DNA of 38,849 bases from an uncultured Collinsella sp. (GCA_934654585.1 CAKUGF010000020.1:1-38849); one strand, 5' to 3'. Counted from the first letter of the stretch, positions 27,047 through 36,035 are shown. The notes: generated by a model not told the origin, from the letters alone. Made by a program: numbers and translations.

Positions 27047-28056
27047 TAGTAAGCCCACATGGCTTCGATTTCGTTGAGGACTTCTACGACGCCCCAGCGG
27101 CGAGCGCTGCGGCTGGGCGAATTGGGGTCGTAGATGCCGATCTGGTCGGCGTCGTCAATGCCGTAGAGCACGATGTAGTGGCCCACGTTGGTAAAGGTGC
27201 CGGGACGCACGGCGGCGATCGCGGGCGCGCCCGAGCGCAGGGCCTGGGTCATCGAAGCGCGGTCGTTATAAAGCTGCGTTCCGTTGAGTCCCAGCCGCCA
27301 TGCGCCGCTGGTCATAAACGACCATTCGGTGGCTCCGGTGGGGGCGTAGTTGCCGGCTTCGGAAAGCGCACACATATCGGCCGGCGTCATATCGGTGTGT
27401 CCGGTTTTAAAGATATAGACCATGGTGAGGCAGGTAGGGCCGCAGCCGTTTTGGCGGATGGTGCCGCCGGCATAGGGTAGCTCCGACCATGCGGGGTCTA
27501 TCTGATAGATGTGCGGCATGGTGCCGGCGCTCCACTGCGAGCGCGGAGTCGAAAAAGCAAACGAGTAACCGGGCGCGACCGGGGCCTTGAGGAGCTTTTC
27601 CTCGGCGGAAGGCTCCAGACCGGCCGAGCCATGCGAGGCGCACGAACCCAGATACACAAAGGCCAGGCATGCTATGACGGAGCACAAGGCAAGGCAGAGG
27701 CGATGAATCTGCGGGTTGGCGACCCCGACACGTCCCATCGACCGCGGTTGCTTCGCGCCGCGCCCGCGATGGGGCTTCGAAAAGGGGCGACGGATGAAAT
27801 TGCCAGTCTTTTGTCGATCGCTTTTTCGCTGCCGAGACGCCTCGGCCCGGCGTTGACGGGTGTCCGGGCGCGGGCGATCTGCCTGACGCGCGCTGGCGCC
27901 CTGCGGCCACGACGACGAGGGGCGCTCCTGCGAACGCTGCGAGGGCTGTGGGATCTGCAGTCCGCTGTCGTCAGAGGCGCTTTTGGATGCTGGCGTGGTA
28001 CGCCCGGCAAGGCGAACGTTTCGCTGTCGTTCGCTGTCGTTATATCCGTATGCCAT
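27043..28056 (-). CDS. membrane-anchored C39-like cysteine peptidase
   Basis: A 337-residue protein. The first 110 residues are a very basic, Arg/Ser/Gln-rich cytoplasmic tail; a membrane span follows (about 117-139, ending in GSC), then a C39-type papain-like domain (about 180-337). Catalytic residues are in place: C205 in NGCGPTC, H293 in VGHYIVLYG and D310 in YDPNS. Enzymes of this group cleave peptides or bacteriocin leaders, but the target here is unknown. The ATG at 28056 is preceded by GAGGCGG. A 10-base tandem repeat lies in codons 6-12 (28021-28040). The TAG stop lies within the end of the palindromic element, so the C-terminus may have been set by insertion of that element. Confidence 0.8.
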   Translation of the reverse strand: MAYGYNDSERQRNVRLAGRTTPASKSASDDSGLQIPQPSQRSQERPSSSWPQGASARQADRPRPDTRQRRAEASRQRKSDRQKTGNFIRRPFSKPHRGRGAKQPRSMGRVGVANPQIHRLCLALCSVIACLAFVYLGSCASHGSAGLEPSAEEKLLKAPVAPGYSFAFSTPRSQWSAGTMPHIYQIDPAWSELPYAGGTIRQNGCGPTCLTMVYIFKTGHTDMTPADMCALSEAGNYAPTGATEWSFMTSGAWRLGLNGTQLYNDRASMTQALRSGAPAIAAVRPGTFTNVGHYIVLYGIDDADQIGIYDPNSPSRSARRWGVVEVLNEIEAMWAYY

Positions 28057-28387
28057 TCGTACCGCCTCGTCTCATGTATAACCCGTTTATCCTACAAAAA
28101 AGACGTGCAGCAAATGAGGACGTAGTCCAAAACCTCGGTAAGCGGTGCGAATGGGGCAAAGGGGACCGTTGCTACACCATGCGAGTTTTCGCCCGTATCA
28201 ATTACAGTCAATCGCCGCTCGTCTTAAAAACGGCGCCGTTCGTTGCGCGGTTCTGCCTTCGGTCGAGCCATAAACGGCAGCGCGCCGCCGAGGCCGTATT
28301 GTAAAGCCACGAACTAAAAGCGCGCGGTCAGACAAGCCGCGCAGGGGTGACGCCAAGGGGGCGTCAAGCAAGGAAAGGAGGGGAATA
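28057..28387. other. intergenic region between divergent peptidase and APC permease genes
   Basis: No gene is seen. Near the permease two small hairpins follow each other: GCGCGG (28322-28327) with CCGCGC (28337-28342), and TGACGCC (28348-28354) with GGCGTCA (28360-28366), just before the AAAGGAGG site. A 12-base palindrome AACGGCGCCGTT lies at 28229-28240. The tandem hairpins could be a small regulatory leader; no known riboswitch could be assigned. Confidence 0.35.
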
Positions 28388-29839
28388 ATGGCGGACAAGA
28401 ACGCAGAAGTTGCAGTCGAGGATAACGGCGGCATGAAGAAAACGCTTTCGCTCTGGAACTTCTTCACCATCGGTTTCGGTGCCATCATCGGAACTGGCTG
28501 GGTTCTGCAAGTCGGCGACTGGATGGTCGTGGGCGGCGGTCCCGTTCCCGCTATGATCGCATTCCTCTTGGGTGCAATCTTCCTCGTGCCCGTTGGAGCT
28601 GTTTTCGGTGAGCTCACGGCTGCCATCCCCATCTCGGGCGGCATCGTCGAGTACGTCGACCGTAGCTTCGGCCGTACGCTGAGCTACATCACCGGATGGC
28701 TCCTGGCTCTGGGCAACGGCATTCTGTGCCCGTGGGAGGCCATCGCCATCTCGACCCTCGTGTCCGAGATGTTCGGCAGCCTGCCCGGTCTTGAGTGGCT
28801 GCGCGCCGTTAAGCTCTACACCATCCTGGGCGCCGACGTTTACCTGTTCCCGACGCTGATCGCGCTCGGCTTTGCAGTCTACGTCATCTTCCTCAACTTC
28901 CGCGGTGCCAGCTCGGCCGCCAAGCTCCAGGCCTTCCTGACCAAGGCTCTGCTCTGCGGCATGCTGCTCGCCATGGGCGTCTCGCTGTTCACCGGTTCGC
29001 CGGACAACGCCATGCCCGTGTTCTCCCAGGTCGCCGGTGCTGGCGGCGGCAAGGCCGCTACCGAGAGCACCGGCCTGTTCGCCGGCATCGTGTCGGTTCT
29101 GGTTCTGACCCCGTTCTTCTACGCCGGCTTCGACACCATTCCTCAGCAGGCTGAGGAAGCAGCCGAGGGCCTCAACTGGAACAAGTTCGGCAAGATCATC
29201 TCCCTGGCCCTGCTGGCCGCCGGCGGCTTCTACATGGTCTGCATCTACTCGTTCGGCACCATCCTCGACTGGCACGAGTTCGTTAAGAGCCCGGTTCCCG
29301 CGCTCGCTTGCCTCAAGGGCATCAACATGCTCCTGTACCTGGCCATGCTCGTCATCGCCACGCTTGGACCTATGGGCCCCATGAACTCCTTCTACGGCGC
29401 CACGAGCCGCATCATGCTCGCCATGGGCCGCAAGGGCCAGCTGCCCGAGAAGTTCGCCGAGGTCGATCCCAACTCCGGCGCTCCCAAGCTCGCCTGCGTC
29501 GTCCTGGGCGTCATCACCGTCGTCGGTCCGTTCCTGGGCAAGAACATGCTCATCCCCCTGACCAACGTGTCGGCTCTCGCCTTCATCTTCTCCTGCGGTA
29601 TGGTCGCCCTCGCTTGCCTGCGCATGCGCTTCACCGAGCCCGACCTGCCCCGTCCCTACGAGGTGCCCGGCGGCAAGTTTGGTATCTCCCTCGCCATCGC
29701 CGCCTGCGCCATCATCATCGGCCTGCTCGTGATCCCCTTCTCTCCCGCCTCCCTCAACATGGTGGAGTGGGGCATCGTAATCGGCTGGCTGGCCATCGGC
29801 CTGGCTCTCATGGCCTTCACCAATTCCCGCAAAAAGTAA
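28388..29839 (+). CDS. APC superfamily amino-acid permease
   Basis: A 483-residue transporter with about 12 membrane spans. The first span holds GFGAIIGTGW, the family's substrate-binding GxG region, and PISGGIVEYVDRSFGR follows as in amino-acid/polyamine/organocation transporters. The EEAAEGLNWNKFGK loop and the FYGATSRIMLAMGRKGQLP stretch are also typical. Substrate cannot be read. GGAGGGG precedes the ATG. It is followed by an amidohydrolase 131 bases on, and biased codon use in both suggests good expression. Import of a compound then cleaved by the amidohydrolase is a reasonable guess. Confidence 0.92.
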   Translation: MADKNAEVAVEDNGGMKKTLSLWNFFTIGFGAIIGTGWVLQVGDWMVVGGGPVPAMIAFLLGAIFLVPVGAVFGELTAAIPISGGIVEYVDRSFGRTLSYITGWLLALGNGILCPWEAIAISTLVSEMFGSLPGLEWLRAVKLYTILGADVYLFPTLIALGFAVYVIFLNFRGASSAAKLQAFLTKALLCGMLLAMGVSLFTGSPDNAMPVFSQVAGAGGGKAATESTGLFAGIVSVLVLTPFFYAGFDTIPQQAEEAAEGLNWNKFGKIISLALLAAGGFYMVCIYSFGTILDWHEFVKSPVPALACLKGINMLLYLAMLVIATLGPMGPMNSFYGATSRIMLAMGRKGQLPEKFAEVDPNSGAPKLACVVLGVITVVGPFLGKNMLIPLTNVSALAFIFSCGMVALACLRMRFTEPDLPRPYEVPGGKFGISLAIAACAIIIGLLVIPFSPASLNMVEWGIVIGWLAIGLALMAFTNSRKK

Positions 29840-29970
29840 CGCCTAGCCGGGCCGGATCAGGTGCGCGGGACCCTCTCTTCCGCGCACCGAACCCGGCACC
29901 ACTTGGGTAGCTTTGTGAGGCCTTAACCCAACACGGCCTCGCCCACTATATGGATCCATAAGGAGGAACC
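29840..29970 (+). other. intergenic hairpins between permease and amidohydrolase genes
   Basis: GGTGCGCGG (29860-29868) pairs with CCGCGCACC (29880-29888) inside a weaker outer GCCGGG/CCCGGC stem; there is no T-tract. A perfect 12-base palindrome TATGGATCCATA (29949-29960) lies against the AAGGAGG site of the next gene. The hairpins may process or partly stop the transcript. Confidence 0.4.
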
Positions 29971-31248
29971 ATGTCCACTAAGTATGCAATCGTTGGCGGC
30001 AAGCTCATCGACGGTACCGGCGCCGAGCCGGTCGAGAACTCTCTCGTTCTCGTCGACGACAACGGCAAGATTGAGTATGCCGGCGTCATGCAGGACCTTC
30101 CCGAGGGCATTGAGGTTATCGACGCTGCCGGCAAGACCGTCCTTCCCGGCCTGATCGACACCCACCTGCACTTCTCGGGCAACCTAACCGACGATGACAC
30201 CGACTGGGTCATGCAGCCGCTCCTCGAGAAGCAGGCCGTCGCCGTCAAGCAGGCCTATGACTGCCTCACCCACGGCCTCACCACCGTCTGCGAGATCGGC
30301 CGCTTTGGCATCCAGATTCGCGACTGCATCGACAAGGGCGTCTTCAAGGGCCCGCGTGTTTTGGCTACCGGCCTTGGCTTCTGCCGCGTTGCCGGCCACG
30401 GCGACTCCCACCACTGCACCCAGGAGCTCAACAAGGAATCGCACCCCTGGGGCGATCAGGTCGACGGTCCTTGGGATCTGCGCAAGGCTGTCCGTCGTCG
30501 CCTGCGTGAGAACCCCGATGCCATCAAGATCTGGGCTACCGGTGGCGGCATCTGGCGTTGGGACTCCGGTCGCGACCAACACTACTGCTCCGAGGAGATC
30601 CAGGCCGTGGTCGAAGAGGCCAAGATGGTCGGCATTCCCGTGTGGAGCCACTGCTACAACAACCATGCCGCTGCCTACGATTCCGTCCGCTTTGGCTGCG
30701 AGCAGCTGATTCACGGCTTCGACATCGATGAGCGCACCATGGACCTCATGGCCGAGCAGGGTACCTTCTTTACCCCGACGATTGCCTTCCTGCCCACCTG
30801 GTACTCCACCTATCCGCCCGTCTACGTCCCCGAGCTGCACGACAAGTACGAGGGCACCCTGGTCGAGAAGGAGCTCCAGCGCAACTACGACTGCCTGCGC
30901 GAGGCCAAGAAGCGCGGCGTCGTCATGACGATCGGCTCCGACTCCTTCTCCTTCGTCACCCCGTACGGCAACTGCTCCATCGAGGAGATGTACGAGTTCG
31001 TCGACAAGATCGGTTTCACCCCGGTCGAGACCATCACCTGCGCCACCCTCAACGGTGCCAAGATGTGCCACATCGAGGACGAGACCGGTTCCATCGAGGC
31101 CGGCAAGTGCGCCGACCTGCTGGTCGTCAACGGTGACGTTGCTGCCGACATCCACGTGCTCAACACCGACAACATGGACGTCATCATGAAGGACGGTTGG
31201 ATTGTCGAGGCCGGCACCTTCGGCGAAGCCAACAAGTACAGCGCGTAG
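29971..31248 (+). CDS. metal-dependent amidohydrolase (imidazolonepropionase/prolidase-like)
   Basis: A 425-residue enzyme of the amidohydrolase superfamily, which hydrolyses C-N bonds in amides and cyclic compounds. The metal centre is complete: H65-L-H67 after the first strand, K186 (candidate carboxylated lysine), H227 (SHC), H248 (IHGF) and D324 (GSDSF). The N-terminal beta part (KLIDGTGAEPVENSLVLVDD) and C-terminal GSIEAGKCADLLVV are typical. Relatives include Xaa-Pro dipeptidases and imidazolonepropionase-like enzymes; the substrate is not known. GGAGG lies before the ATG. With the permease upstream it probably forms an uptake-and-hydrolysis pair. Confidence 0.92.
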   Translation: MSTKYAIVGGKLIDGTGAEPVENSLVLVDDNGKIEYAGVMQDLPEGIEVIDAAGKTVLPGLIDTHLHFSGNLTDDDTDWVMQPLLEKQAVAVKQAYDCLTHGLTTVCEIGRFGIQIRDCIDKGVFKGPRVLATGLGFCRVAGHGDSHHCTQELNKESHPWGDQVDGPWDLRKAVRRRLRENPDAIKIWATGGGIWRWDSGRDQHYCSEEIQAVVEEAKMVGIPVWSHCYNNHAAAYDSVRFGCEQLIHGFDIDERTMDLMAEQGTFFTPTIAFLPTWYSTYPPVYVPELHDKYEGTLVEKELQRNYDCLREAKKRGVVMTIGSDSFSFVTPYGNCSIEEMYEFVDKIGFTPVETITCATLNGAKMCHIEDETGSIEAGKCADLLVVNGDVAADIHVLNTDNMDVIMKDGWIVEAGTFGEANKYSA

Positions 31249-31306
31249 GCTACCGTTCATCGATGGCTGGATGTAAATCAAAGAAATTGATTGCATAATG
31301 CAATGG

Positions 31307-31333
31307 AGAGGGTCGCTTGCGGCCCTCTTTATT
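31307..31333 (+). terminator. hairpin with T-tract after the amidohydrolase, upstream of the LytS gene
   Basis: AGAGGGTCG (31307-31315) pairs with CGGCCCTCT (31320-31328, one G-U pair), followed by TTATT. It is well placed to end the amidohydrolase transcript. A CATAAT (31294-31299) lies just upstream, so it may also sit in the leader of the sensor gene. Confidence 0.7.
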
Positions 31334-31359
31334 GCTATGGGTGCGTTAGTCAGAAGGGG

Positions 31360-32751
31360 ATGACGGTGGATTTCAATAGGCTGATCTTGGGCAAAAGCTA
31401 TAACTCGACCAAGGTCTTTCGTACCGCTCAGCATGTGGTCCAGGCTATTTTGCTTGGCGTTGTCGTTCCACTGCTCATCCTGCTGCTTATCTGGGATTTA
31501 ACCGATAATCCCAATCCCGTTCCGGCCGTTGTCGTCATTGCCGGCTTGGTCATGCTGTGCTTTTTCTTCTCGTATGTCTTTGTGGTGCCCGACGACCTCA
31601 CGTCGAGCGCTACCGACCGCACGCTCGCCATCGCCTCAAAAATATTCGCCTATACGTCGCGCGGCTTAACGCCCGAGGCAGCCCTGGGTGCCTCCAAGAT
31701 CATCCTGTCCGAGACCTTTGCCTCGGCCATTTGCTTTACCGACGGCAGGCAGGTGCTGGCAAGCTGGGGCGAGGATTCGGCAAAGTGCCCCGCCGGCACC
31801 CCGGTCGTGCTCAAGACCACGCTCAACGTGATTGAGTCTGGCGAGCAGAGTGTGTTTTCGCGCGACGCCTCGTCCGAGACGGGTGGCTACTTTCCCCGCC
31901 TGCGCGCCGGCATTGTCGCGCCGCTTACCGTGCGCGGGCATTGCGTGGGCACGCTCGAGCTGTACTATCCCCGCCTGAGCAGCATCGATATGCGCCAGAC
32001 GGCCCTTGCCTCGGGCTTTGCTGACCTCATTTCCACGCAGCTCGCGAGCTTTGAGCTCGAGCGCCAGGACGAGCTCACGGCCCGCGTTGAGCTGCGCGCC
32101 CTGCAGTCGCAGGTCGATCCGCACTTTCTGTTCAATACCATCAGCACCATCGTGTCGCTCGTGCGAACCGAGCCCGACAAGGCCAGGTCGCTGCTCATCG
32201 ACTTTTCCAATTATTACCGTCAGACGCTTTCTGACTCCGATACGCTCACCACGCTCGAGCACGAGGTGGAACAGGGCACTCGTTATATCAATCTTATGCA
32301 GGCCCGCTATGGCGACGGCCGTCTGCGCGTTTCGGTCGATATCGACTTCGAGGTGCGCGACAGCATGGTGCCGCCGTTTATCTTGCAGCCGTTGCTCGAA
32401 AACTGCATCAAGCACGCGCAGCGCGAGACCGAGCCGCTTTCTATTCATGTAAGGGCTTTCGAGACCGATGACGGCCTGGAGATTATCGTCGAAGATGACG
32501 GCATCGGCATGAGCGAGGAAGTCTGCGCTCATCTGTTCGAGCAGCATAGACGGGAGGAGCCCGAGAGCATTACTGCCGACGGCTCCATTAAACGAGGCTG
32601 CGGGCTGGCGCTCTTTAACGTTCTTCAGCGCATCCATTTCTTTTACGGAGAAGATTCCGGCATGCGCGTGGAGTCCCAGGAGGGCGTGGGGACGCAGGTC
32701 ATCGTTGAGTTGAATGGTGAACCGCATGAGCCGGCGCCGATGACGGCGTAG
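31360..32751 (+). CDS. LytS-type sensor histidine kinase
   Basis: A 463-residue sensor kinase for the response regulator that follows. Two membrane spans lie near the N-terminus (about 25-45 and 50-70), then a GAF-like cytoplasmic region (about 85-230), the LytS-type phosphoacceptor H255 (QVDPHFLFNT), and an ATPase domain with LQPLLENCIKH and EDDGIGM. The usual multi-span LytS sensor part is absent. The start is uncertain: ATG at 31360 sits too close to AAGGGG, and GTG at 31366 is better spaced. It is followed by the regulator 33 bases on. The signal is unknown. Confidence 0.88.
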   Translation: MTVDFNRLILGKSYNSTKVFRTAQHVVQAILLGVVVPLLILLLIWDLTDNPNPVPAVVVIAGLVMLCFFFSYVFVVPDDLTSSATDRTLAIASKIFAYTSRGLTPEAALGASKIILSETFASAICFTDGRQVLASWGEDSAKCPAGTPVVLKTTLNVIESGEQSVFSRDASSETGGYFPRLRAGIVAPLTVRGHCVGTLELYYPRLSSIDMRQTALASGFADLISTQLASFELERQDELTARVELRALQSQVDPHFLFNTISTIVSLVRTEPDKARSLLIDFSNYYRQTLSDSDTLTTLEHEVEQGTRYINLMQARYGDGRLRVSVDIDFEVRDSMVPPFILQPLLENCIKHAQRETEPLSIHVRAFETDDGLEIIVEDDGIGMSEEVCAHLFEQHRREEPESITADGSIKRGCGLALFNVLQRIHFFYGEDSGMRVESQEGVGTQVIVELNGEPHEPAPMTA

Positions 32752-32784
32752 CATGCGAGTGTATTGAGGAGAGAGGAAGCGGGC

Positions 32785-33519
32785 ATGTCCGAGGGCTGGA
32801 ACATCCTAGTGGTTGATGACGAGCCTCCCATTAGGGCTGAACTACGCTATCTGTTAGAGAGGGATGCGCGCGTGGGACAGATTGCCGAGGCGGGCAATGT
32901 TACCGAGGCGGTGGAATCGATTCTGTCGAACAAGCCCGACGTGCTGTTCTTGGACATTACCATGCCGGGCCGCTCGGGGATTGAGCTTGCCGAGACGTTG
33001 CAGAACCTAAAGAGACCGCCGCTGGTGGTCTTTGTGACGGCGTTTGCCGAGTACGCTGCCGATGCTTATAACCTCGATGCCGTCGACTACGTGGTCAAGC
33101 CCGTTGAGGACGCGCGCCTGACGAAGGCACTCGACAAGATTGAGGCTGCCTTGGGCGTCCGCCGCGTCGTCCAGGCTCCGCGTCAGCCGCTGCGCTTGAC
33201 GGCAGATCGCGGGGGCAAGAAGGTGTTCATTCCCGTTGCGGATGTCTGTTACTTTGAGGCGCGCGCCGATTTTTGCAACGCCATCTGTCCCGAGGGGACG
33301 TACCTCATCAACGAATCGATCTCCTCGCTTGAGCGGCGCTTGGCGCTCGAGGGCTTCATCCGCGTCCATCGCAGCTATCTGGTCAATTTGGAGGACGTGC
33401 ATAACGTTGAAGTCGGCTCCACGGGCCTGATGGAGTTGAGGCTCGATCGCGTGGACTCGACGGTGCCGGTGTCCCGTCGTCGCGCCGCCGAGGTCAAGTC
33501 GCACTTGGGGCTTGCATAA
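32785..33519 (+). CDS. LytTR-family response regulator
   Basis: A 244-residue regulator. The receiver domain (1-115) has acidic VVDDE, phosphoacceptor D57 in FLDITMPG and K in VVKPVEDA. The C-terminal LytTR DNA-binding domain (about 135-240) has the FIRVHRSYLVNLEDV and LPVSRR-type (TVPVSRRRA) signatures. LytTR proteins usually control genes for cell-envelope, secreted or biofilm functions. GAGAGGA lies upstream of the ATG. It pairs with the LytS-type kinase above. Confidence 0.94.
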   Translation: MSEGWNILVVDDEPPIRAELRYLLERDARVGQIAEAGNVTEAVESILSNKPDVLFLDITMPGRSGIELAETLQNLKRPPLVVFVTAFAEYAADAYNLDAVDYVVKPVEDARLTKALDKIEAALGVRRVVQAPRQPLRLTADRGGKKVFIPVADVCYFEARADFCNAICPEGTYLINESISSLERRLALEGFIRVHRSYLVNLEDVHNVEVGSTGLMELRLDRVDSTVPVSRRRAAEVKSHLGLA

Positions 33520-33551
33520 GAGCCCGCGTGCCATCGTTTGCCGATGCAGGT

Positions 33552-33578
33552 TTGGCATGGCTGTGGGGTGGGCATAAT
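33552..33578 (+). promoter_or_regulatory. promoter-like sequence upstream of the phospholipase-like gene
   Basis: TTGGCA (33552-33557) and CATAAT (33573-33578) are separated by 15 bases, one or two short of ideal. Three Gs precede the -10. The gene start is about 32 bases further on. Confidence 0.4.
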
Positions 33579-33610
33579 GGATTGCATCGAATGAAATCGA
33601 AAGGATTATC

Positions 33611-34555
33611 ATGCCTGCGCTTATCACCCATCATTTGTTTGGCGAGGAAAGCATCGAGCGTCTGCCGCAGGGCGTTATCACGTCTGACGAGGAGCGCATT
33701 GCTTTTATCCTGGGCAACCAGGGTCCCGACCCGTTTTTCTTCCACATCCTGACGCCGCGCGTTTCCGACTGCACGCTGCTGGCGCAGGTTATGCACCGCT
33801 CGCGCATGTCGCGCCAGTTTTCGTGCCTGCGCGACGGCGTGTCTCATCTGCTTCCGCGCGATGCCAGCCTGGGCCGTGCCTTTGCGCTGGGCCTGCTGTC
33901 GCACTACGTGCTCGACCGCAATGCCCACCCCTTTGTCTACGAGCAGCAGTTTGGCATCGTGGAGTCCGATCCCGAGCTGGAGGATTCGGGCGGCCAGGTC
34001 CACGCGGTGCTCGAGAGCGACCTAGATGTGTTGATGCTGCAGATCAAGCGCGATGGTGCCACGGTCGACGACTATCCGCCGGCGGGCGAGATCGTTACCA
34101 CCGACCGCATCAATCGCGTGGCCGGCGTGTTGATGAGCTATGTCGCCGGGCGCGTGTACGGTATCGATATCCCGGCGGGGGAGTACGGCGCCGCCGTTGC
34201 CGACATGCAGCTGCTCTATCGCGCCATTGAACCGGCCGGTTCGGCCAAGACGCGTGCAATTGCCCTGGTCGAGGGTCTGGTACACGACTACTCGCTGCTC
34301 GAGGGCCTCGCTCATCGCGTGACGACCGAGCTGCCCGAGCGCACCGGCAACCTGGGTCATCTGGCCTGGAAGAATCCCTTTACCGATGAGGTCTCGAACG
34401 AGAGCTTCCCCGAGGTCTTTGACCGCGCGCTGGTCGATTACGAGTGCACGGTCGCCCGATTCATCGAAACGGGCGATATGGAGGCCGTGACCAGCCATGT
34501 CAACTACAGCGGCCGTGTGCTCGGCACCGACGAGGAGTTCGACCGCGAGGAGTAA
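33611..34555 (+). CDS. zinc-dependent phospholipase C-like protein
   Basis: A 314-residue protein of the bacterial zinc-dependent phospholipase C fold. The N-terminal ITHHLFG, GNQGPDPFFF and the LLSHYVLDRNAHPFVYEQ stretch supply the His/Asp residues typical of the metal centre. No signal peptide is seen, so it is probably cytoplasmic and may not be a secreted lipase; many actinobacterial and firmicute members are of unknown role. AAAGGA lies upstream of the ATG. It follows the LytS/LytTR pair and could be under its control (inference from position). Confidence 0.85.
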   Translation: MPALITHHLFGEESIERLPQGVITSDEERIAFILGNQGPDPFFFHILTPRVSDCTLLAQVMHRSRMSRQFSCLRDGVSHLLPRDASLGRAFALGLLSHYVLDRNAHPFVYEQQFGIVESDPELEDSGGQVHAVLESDLDVLMLQIKRDGATVDDYPPAGEIVTTDRINRVAGVLMSYVAGRVYGIDIPAGEYGAAVADMQLLYRAIEPAGSAKTRAIALVEGLVHDYSLLEGLAHRVTTELPERTGNLGHLAWKNPFTDEVSNESFPEVFDRALVDYECTVARFIETGDMEAVTSHVNYSGRVLGTDEEFDREE

Positions 34556-34583
34556 CAAGCCGCCTCGTCCACGCTTTTCAATA

Positions 34584-34650
34584 AGTTGCGGTGGAATAGT
34601 TCCTGTTTGGGCTTCCGAAGCTTCCAAACGGGAACTATTTCACCGCAACT
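34584..34650. repeat. long intergenic hairpin
   Basis: Arms 34584-34610 and 34624-34650 pair over 27 bases with two G-U pairs; a GCTT/AAGC inner stem lies in the loop. No T-tract follows. It lies 29 bases after a stop codon and before a GGGG-TACGAT -10, a position like that of the 20230-20295 hairpin. Parts of the arm (GTGGA then AT-rich, then TTT-GG) resemble that hairpin. Confidence 0.7.
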
Positions 34651-34733
34651 GTGTTGGGGGTGCGGGTCTGTCCCGCCGGCTTGCGTGCCCGCGCGCCCCT
34701 TTGCCGAATCCTTACCGGCGCTTCTGGACAATT

Positions 34734-34743
34734 GGGGTACGAT
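34734..34743 (+). promoter_or_regulatory. GGGG-TACGAT -10 element of the MFS gene
   Basis: TACGAT (34738-34743) preceded by GGGG lies about 40 bases before the MFS start. No -35 is recognised at 17 bases. The G-run before the -10 recurs elsewhere in the window. Confidence 0.4.
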
Positions 34744-34784
34744 GAATTAACTGCATATCGAGCGAATACGAAGGGGCCCTGTCC

Positions 34785-36035
34785 ATGAAATACACCAAGC
34801 TCGAGCGTAACTGGGTTATGTACGATGTGGGCAACTCGGCCCTCGTGCTGCTCAATACCTCGGTGGTGCCCATCTACTTTAACGCCATCAATACCGGCGC
34901 TTCCTCGGCCGACCTCGTGGTTGCCTGGGGCAACGCGCAGACAATCGCCTCGCTGGTCATCGCCATGCTCATGCCCATTCTGGGCGCGCTTGCCGATTAC
35001 GCCGGCAACAAGATCAAGTTCTTCCTGGGCTTCTTCCTCACGGGTCTGGTTCTTTGCCTGGCGCAGGCCATCCCCATGTCTGCCATGGCGTTTTTGACCG
35101 TCTACGTGCTGTGCACTATCGGCCTCAACTCGTCCATGACGTTCTACGACGCCATGCTGCCCGACATCACCACCGACGAGCGCATGGATGCCGTGTCCAG
35201 CTCGGGCTATGCCTGGGGCTACATCGGCTCGACCGTGCCCTTCATCGTCTGCCTGGCACTCATCATGGGCGGCCCTGCCCTTGGTGTTCCCACCATGTTG
35301 GCAACGCGCCTGTCGTTTATCATCACTGGCGCCTGGTGGCTCATCTTTACCCTGCCGCTCATTCGCACCTATAAGCAAAAGTACGGTCGCGAGCGCGGTC
35401 CCGAGGACACTCTCGGCCACATTGTGGGCGGCGTGTTCTCCGAGGTCGGACACACCATGCGTGAGATTGCCCGCAACAAGACCGTGTTGGTCTACATGAT
35501 CGCGTTCTTCTTCTATATCGACGGCGTGCACACGGTCATTTCCATGGCCACCAGCTACGGCTCGGCTTTGGGTATCGATTCGACCCAGCTGGTGCTGGCG
35601 CTGCTCGTCACGCAGTTTGTAGCCTTCCCGTCCGCCATTATCTACGGCAAGCTCGCCGGTCGCGTGGGTACGCTCAACATGATCATGGTGGCCGTCGCCG
35701 CCTATATGGGCATCGTGCTCTTTGCCGCATTCTTCCTCAAGACCGCCTTCGAGTTCTGGGTACTCGCCATTTTGGTCGGCCTGTTCCAGGGCGGCGTGCA
35801 GGCACTGAGCCGCAGCTATTTTGGTCGCATCATCCCCAAGGAAAAGTCAAACGAGTACTACGGTTTCTTCGATATCTTTGGTCGCTACGCAAGCGTTATG
35901 GGCACCTTCCTGGTGTCGGTCGTCACCTCGCTGACCGGCAACCCGTCGCTGGGCGTCCTTTCCATTGGCGTGCTGCTGGTGGTGGGCTTTATCCTGCTGG
36001 TTCGCCTGTCTCGTATAGTTCAGGCGGCACAGTAA
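34785..36035 (+). CDS. MFS transporter of the Atg22/UMF1 type
   Basis: A 416-residue transporter with about 12 membrane spans. The N-terminal LERNWVMYDVGNSALVLL matches the Atg22/UMF1 group, whose bacterial members are uncharacterised and presumed exporters. The VFSEVGHTMREIARNK loop in the centre and the LSRSYFGRIIPKEKSNEYYG stretch are also typical of this group. GAAGGGG precedes the ATG. It stands as a single gene with its own -10 element and a terminator downstream. Confidence 0.92.
   Translation: MKYTKLERNWVMYDVGNSALVLLNTSVVPIYFNAINTGASSADLVVAWGNAQTIASLVIAMLMPILGALADYAGNKIKFFLGFFLTGLVLCLAQAIPMSAMAFLTVYVLCTIGLNSSMTFYDAMLPDITTDERMDAVSSSGYAWGYIGSTVPFIVCLALIMGGPALGVPTMLATRLSFIITGAWWLIFTLPLIRTYKQKYGRERGPEDTLGHIVGGVFSEVGHTMREIARNKTVLVYMIAFFFYIDGVHTVISMATSYGSALGIDSTQLVLALLVTQFVAFPSAIIYGKLAGRVGTLNMIMVAVAAYMGIVLFAAFFLKTAFEFWVLAILVGLFQGGVQALSRSYFGRIIPKEKSNEYYGFFDIFGRYASVMGTFLVSVVTSLTGNPSLGVLSIGVLLVVGFILLVRLSRIVQAAQ

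Noticed and set aside
28319..28342. GGTCAGACAAG next to GCGC-type stems, like the 3' part of the guanidine-III riboswitch
   Set aside because: One conserved base is missing, the upstream conserved stretch is not intact, and the loop needed to form the pseudoknot would be far too long. A plain hairpin explains the bases. A covariance search against the guanidine-III model would settle it.
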